DNA from: Robiginitomaculum sp.
GTDB lineage: Bacteria > Pseudomonadota > Alphaproteobacteria > Caulobacterales > Maricaulaceae
Assembly: GCA_027071965.1 (NCBI GenBank)
Contig: JALSYJ010000284.1
Span: 1-8,174 of the forward strand
Reading direction: 5' to 3'
Length of the DNA: 8,174 nt
The position numbers and the translations under genes were made by a program. The notes under the pieces are model-generated. The model ran no database searches. It was not told the DNA's origin and saw only the letters and a program-made list of their open reading frames with translations. This document shows positions 6,051 to 8,174 of this stretch, piece after piece. Position 1 is the first letter of the stretch; the number at the start of each line of letters is the position of its first letter.

Positions 6051-6183
6051 ATTACTCCCTTTGCCATATCGTGCGGCGCCAGACAGATGAAAGGGTCGAC
6101 CTGTGCAGGCGATGGCTCCTGTCTGTTTGATTTGGCAGCATTGCCTGTAATCAGAACAAACCGGACCGCATCCGATTTCAAGG
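6051..6183 (-). promoter_or_regulatory. rpsF 5' leader, possible S6:S18 autoregulatory RNA
   Basis: If transcription starts near 6183, the rpsF mRNA has a leader of about 130 bases, and two hairpins can be drawn in it. The upstream one (6125-6161) stacks GTTT/AAAC, GATT/AATC and GGCA/TGCC around an AUGC loop, with bulges. The downstream one pairs 6080-6086 with 6119-6125 (CAGACAG/CTGTCTG) and encloses a smaller CCTG/CAGG stem; the two share one base. In many bacteria rpsF leaders carry a hairpin with a conserved CCG that binds S6:S18 and represses the operon. CCG occurs on the RNA strand at 6162-6164 and 6074-6076, but I could not match it to the published fold. The pairings are seen; the function is inferred. 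Confidence 0.35.
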
Positions 6184-6189
6184 TGGCGC

Positions 6190-6217
6190 ACTATAAAGAC
6201 CAAATCAGGCGAAGCAA
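6190..6217 (-). promoter_or_regulatory. Candidate promoter of rpsF-rpsR-rplI
   Basis: On the minus strand TTGCTT (6212-6217) is followed by a 16-base spacer and TATAGT (6190-6195), a five-of-six match to the -10 consensus. The predicted start near 6183 leaves a leader of about 130 bases to the rpsF ATG. It sits in the 290-base spacer shared with the divergent fabD gene. I found no comparably good promoter for fabD on the plus strand. A GATACT at 6301-6306 lacks a -35 at the right distance. Confidence 0.5.
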
Positions 6218-6340
6218 GCGCAAAATTCATATAGTTTATGAACTTGTGTTTTTCCTGGTATCAGGCTCTTGCAAGGGCTTTCCTTAAGCACCAGATTGCT
6301 GATACTGTTGTAGAAATCAATTTTGCAGGGACGCAAATAT

Positions 6341-7291
6341 ATGAAGATCGCTTTTGTTTTTCCCGGACAGGGTTCGCAATCCATAGGAATGGGCAAATCT
6401 CTGGCCGAAAACTTTCCCGCAGCAGGCGAAGTTTTTGAAGCTGTTGACGATGCTCTTAACCAGAAACTTTCCGAAATTATCTGGAATGGAAATCAAGAGG
6501 AACTTACCTTAACTGAGAATGCCCAACCGGCACTTATGGCGGTTTCACTTGCGGTAATGGCAGTGCTTGAGGCCGAATACGGCCTGGGAGTAACCGTGGC
6601 AAGTCATGTTGCGGGTCATTCGCTTGGTGAATATTCGGCACTTGCTGCTGCTGGTGCTATCGGTCTTGCCGACACCGCCCGCCTGTTAAAACGCCGGGGG
6701 CAGGCCATGCAAAGGGCAGTCCCGATAGGCGAGGGGGCAATGGCCGCACTGTTGGGTGCCACAGAGGAACAGGCGCTGGCTTTATGTATTGCCGGAAAAC
6801 CGTTTGGTACAATTGCAATAGCCAATGACAATTCGCCTGGACAGATTGTGATTTCCGGAGCAAAGACGGCTATTGACGAGGCAATAAAGCTGGCCAGTGA
6901 TGTGGGAATAAAACGCGCAGTCTTGTTACCTGTATCTGCGCCGTTTCATTGCATCTTGATGCAGCCTGCTGCTGAGGAAATGGATGAGGCGCTTTCGGAA
7001 GTGCAAATCAAAACCCCAAAAGTTCCGTTGGTATCCAATATTACGGCGGAACCAACCATTAACCCACAGATAATCAGAAAATTACTGGTGGAGCAGGTCA
7101 CGGGACGGGTGCGGTGGCGTGAAAGTATCGAGTGCTTGGCTGCTACAGGTGTTGAGCTATTTGCGGAAGTCGGTGCCGGAAAAGTGCTGTCATCAATGGT
7201 AAGACGTACGGCAGATGGTGTAACTGGCGTGGCGTTAAATGACCCGGATAGTATTGCAAAATTTGTCGAAAAGCTAAAAGCCAATACATAA
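6341..7291 (+). CDS. fabD: Malonyl-CoA:ACP transacylase
   Basis: Cytoplasmic enzyme that moves malonyl from CoA to acyl carrier protein, providing the extender unit for type II fatty acid synthesis. From the ATG at 6341 it has 316 residues, close to the usual 310. The start reads MKIAFVFPGQGSQ, with oxyanion-hole Gln10. The nucleophile is Ser94 in GHSLGE (92-97). Arg119 in RRGQAMQ binds the malonyl carboxylate. His203 in SAPFHC completes the catalytic pair; the residue after it is Cys where Ser is commoner, which should not affect catalysis. Gln253 lies at the position of the conserved late Gln. An in-frame TTG at 6323 would add six residues. The ATG is preferred because AGGGA at 6327-6331 lies 9 bases before it. 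fabG follows after 42 bases. Confidence 0.96.
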   Translation: MKIAFVFPGQGSQSIGMGKSLAENFPAAGEVFEAVDDALNQKLSEIIWNGNQEELTLTENAQPALMAVSLAVMAVLEAEYGLGVTVASHVAGHSLGEYSALAAAGAIGLADTARLLKRRGQAMQRAVPIGEGAMAALLGATEEQALALCIAGKPFGTIAIANDNSPGQIVISGAKTAIDEAIKLASDVGIKRAVLLPVSAPFHCILMQPAAEEMDEALSEVQIKTPKVPLVSNITAEPTINPQIIRKLLVEQVTGRVRWRESIECLAATGVELFAEVGAGKVLSSMVRRTADGVTGVALNDPDSIAKFVEKLKANT

Positions 7292-7333
7292 ATCCAGCAC
7301 TTAACATTCCAACACATTCAAGAAAGTAGAATC

Positions 7334-8071
7334 ATGTTTGATTTATCAGGAAAACGCGCTTTGGTTACCGGTGCCACCGGTGGCCTTGGCGGTGACATTG
7401 CCAAATCCCTGCACGCAGCCGGAGCCAGCGTGGCTATTTCGGGAACCCGCCGGGAAAAGCTCGATCAACTTGCCGATGAGTTGGGGCAGCGCGTTGCGGT
7501 AACTCCGGCAAATCTTGGTGATCGCGATAGCGTGGATTGCCTTATTTCTCAGGCCACCGATGCTCTTGGCGGGGTTGATATTCTGGTGTCCAATGCCGGG
7601 GTCACCCGTGATGGTCTGTTGATGCGTATGAAGGATGAGGACTGGGATTTAGTAATGCGGGTTAATCTGGAAGCGTATTTTCGTCTGTGCCGGGCGGCCA
7701 TGCGCTCAATGATGAAGGCCAGATGGGGCAGAATTATCGGCATTACCTCAGTTGTCGGAGTGACCGGCAATCCCGGACAGGCCAATTATGCAGCCTCCAA
7801 AGCTGGAATGATAGGATTTTCCAAGGCATTGGCTGCAGAAACTGCCAAACGAGGAATTACGGTAAACTGTATTGCTCCGGGTTTTATTGAAAGCCCAATG
7901 ACTGATGTTTTGACCGATAAGCAAAAAGATGCAATTATGTCTTCTATTCCAGCGGCAAGACTTGGGCAGGGATCAGATATTGCTGCAGCTTGTGTCTACT
8001 TGTCTTCGGATGAGGCTGGTTATATGACGGGACAAACCATGCATATCAATGGGGGCATGGTCATGGTATAG
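7334..8071 (+). CDS. fabG: 3-oxoacyl-[ACP] reductase
   Basis: NADPH-dependent reductase of the short-chain dehydrogenase family that performs the first reduction in each round of fatty acid elongation. The 245 residues match the family length. The cofactor glycine motif is TGATGGLG at 12-19. SNAGV at 86-90 takes the place of the usual NNAG. The catalytic tetrad is Asn111, Ser139, Tyr152 and Lys156, the last two in YAASK. INCIAPG-like VNCIAPGFIESPMT lies near 177-190, and the C-terminus YMTGQTMHINGGM is typical of FabG. Many short-chain dehydrogenases look alike; the position directly after fabD makes this the fatty acid enzyme rather than a paralogue. The ATG at 7334 has only a weak purine-rich site (AAGAAAG) upstream. 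acpP is expected next but lies outside the window. Confidence 0.95.
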   Translation: MFDLSGKRALVTGATGGLGGDIAKSLHAAGASVAISGTRREKLDQLADELGQRVAVTPANLGDRDSVDCLISQATDALGGVDILVSNAGVTRDGLLMRMKDEDWDLVMRVNLEAYFRLCRAAMRSMMKARWGRIIGITSVVGVTGNPGQANYAASKAGMIGFSKALAAETAKRGITVNCIAPGFIESPMTDVLTDKQKDAIMSSIPAARLGQGSDIAAACVYLSSDEAGYMTGQTMHINGGMVMV

Positions 8072-8116
8072 GTGGGGTATAACAAAATCACTTTATTTCG
8101 CTCAGCGCCTTCACGC

Positions 8117-8122
8117 TATAAT
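8117..8122 (+). promoter_or_regulatory. Perfect -10 box in the fabG downstream spacer
   Basis: A perfect TATAAT lies 45 bases after the fabG stop, in a 103-base stretch (8072-8174) with no open reading frame and no terminator hairpin. No good -35 stands 16-18 bases upstream; TATTTC at 8094-8099 is the nearest by spacing. In many proteobacteria acpP follows fabG and has its own strong promoter, since acyl carrier protein is needed in great excess. That makes a promoter here plausible. The box is seen; its role and the identity of the next gene are inferred. Confidence 0.35.
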
Positions 8123-8174
8123 TTGAAACAAGCTGTCATAATCTTCTTGCTTGGCTTTTGAAAACGAAGTGTGT

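Noticed and set aside
6051..6230. A 60-residue N-terminal extension of S6 beginning at an ATG at 6230
   Set aside because: The extra residues are unlike S6, the canonical N-terminus starts at 6050, and a strong AGGGAG site sits directly before that ATG.
6253..6264. CCTGGTATCAGG hairpin upstream of fabD as a FadR/FabR-like operator
   Set aside because: It is only a 4-bp arm around a 4-base spacer and does not match the operator sequences I know for those regulators.
6946..7317. 123-codon open frame on the minus strand
   Set aside because: It is antisense to fabD, which carries all its catalytic residues.

Overview
The window is a conserved housekeeping region of a bacterial chromosome, most likely from an alphaproteobacterium. 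This rests on gene order: rpsF-rpsR-rplI followed by dnaB and alr on one strand, with fabD-fabG leaving divergently on the other. It also rests on a long acidic tail on ribosomal protein L9 and on protein sequences of alphaproteobacterial character. The base composition looks balanced by eye rather than GC-rich. I cannot place it below class level. I see no mobile element, CRISPR array, phage gene or defence system.

Layout from left to right. (1) Positions 1-416, plus strand: the 3' part of a tRNA-Val(TAC), a 275-base spacer with a candidate promoter, and a complete tRNA-Asp(GTC). (2) Positions 456-4574, minus strand, read right to left: dnaB (replicative helicase), alr (alanine racemase), mlaE (lipid-transport permease) and mlaF (its ATPase). 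The last three are joined by 4-base ATGA stop/start overlaps. (3) Positions 4575-4781: a compact control region holding a candidate dnaB promoter, three DnaA-box-like 9-mers, two of which form a perfect 10-bp inverted repeat, and a strong intrinsic terminator for the ribosomal-protein operon. (4) Positions 4782-6050, minus strand: rpsF, rpsR and rplI, each with a visible Shine-Dalgarno sequence and short spacers. (5) Positions 6051-6340: a divergent intergenic region with a candidate rpsF promoter and a potentially structured rpsF leader. (6) Positions 6341-8071, plus strand: fabD and fabG of type II fatty acid synthesis. A non-coding tail with a perfect TATAAT box follows, probably leading into acpP beyond the window.

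Functionally the genes cover translation (tRNAs, S6, S18, L9), replication (DnaB) and envelope construction (D-alanine for peptidoglycan, fatty acid synthesis, lipid transport between membranes). Four tracked reading frames begin upstream of the probable true start. I shortened rpsF, fabD, dnaB and alr to internal ATG codons, for reasons given in each entry. The two points most worth checking are the DnaA-box-like cluster in front of dnaB and the rpsF leader as a possible S6:S18 autoregulatory element. The mlaEF pair without an adjacent mlaD is a milder oddity. Nothing here looks like a wholly new system.
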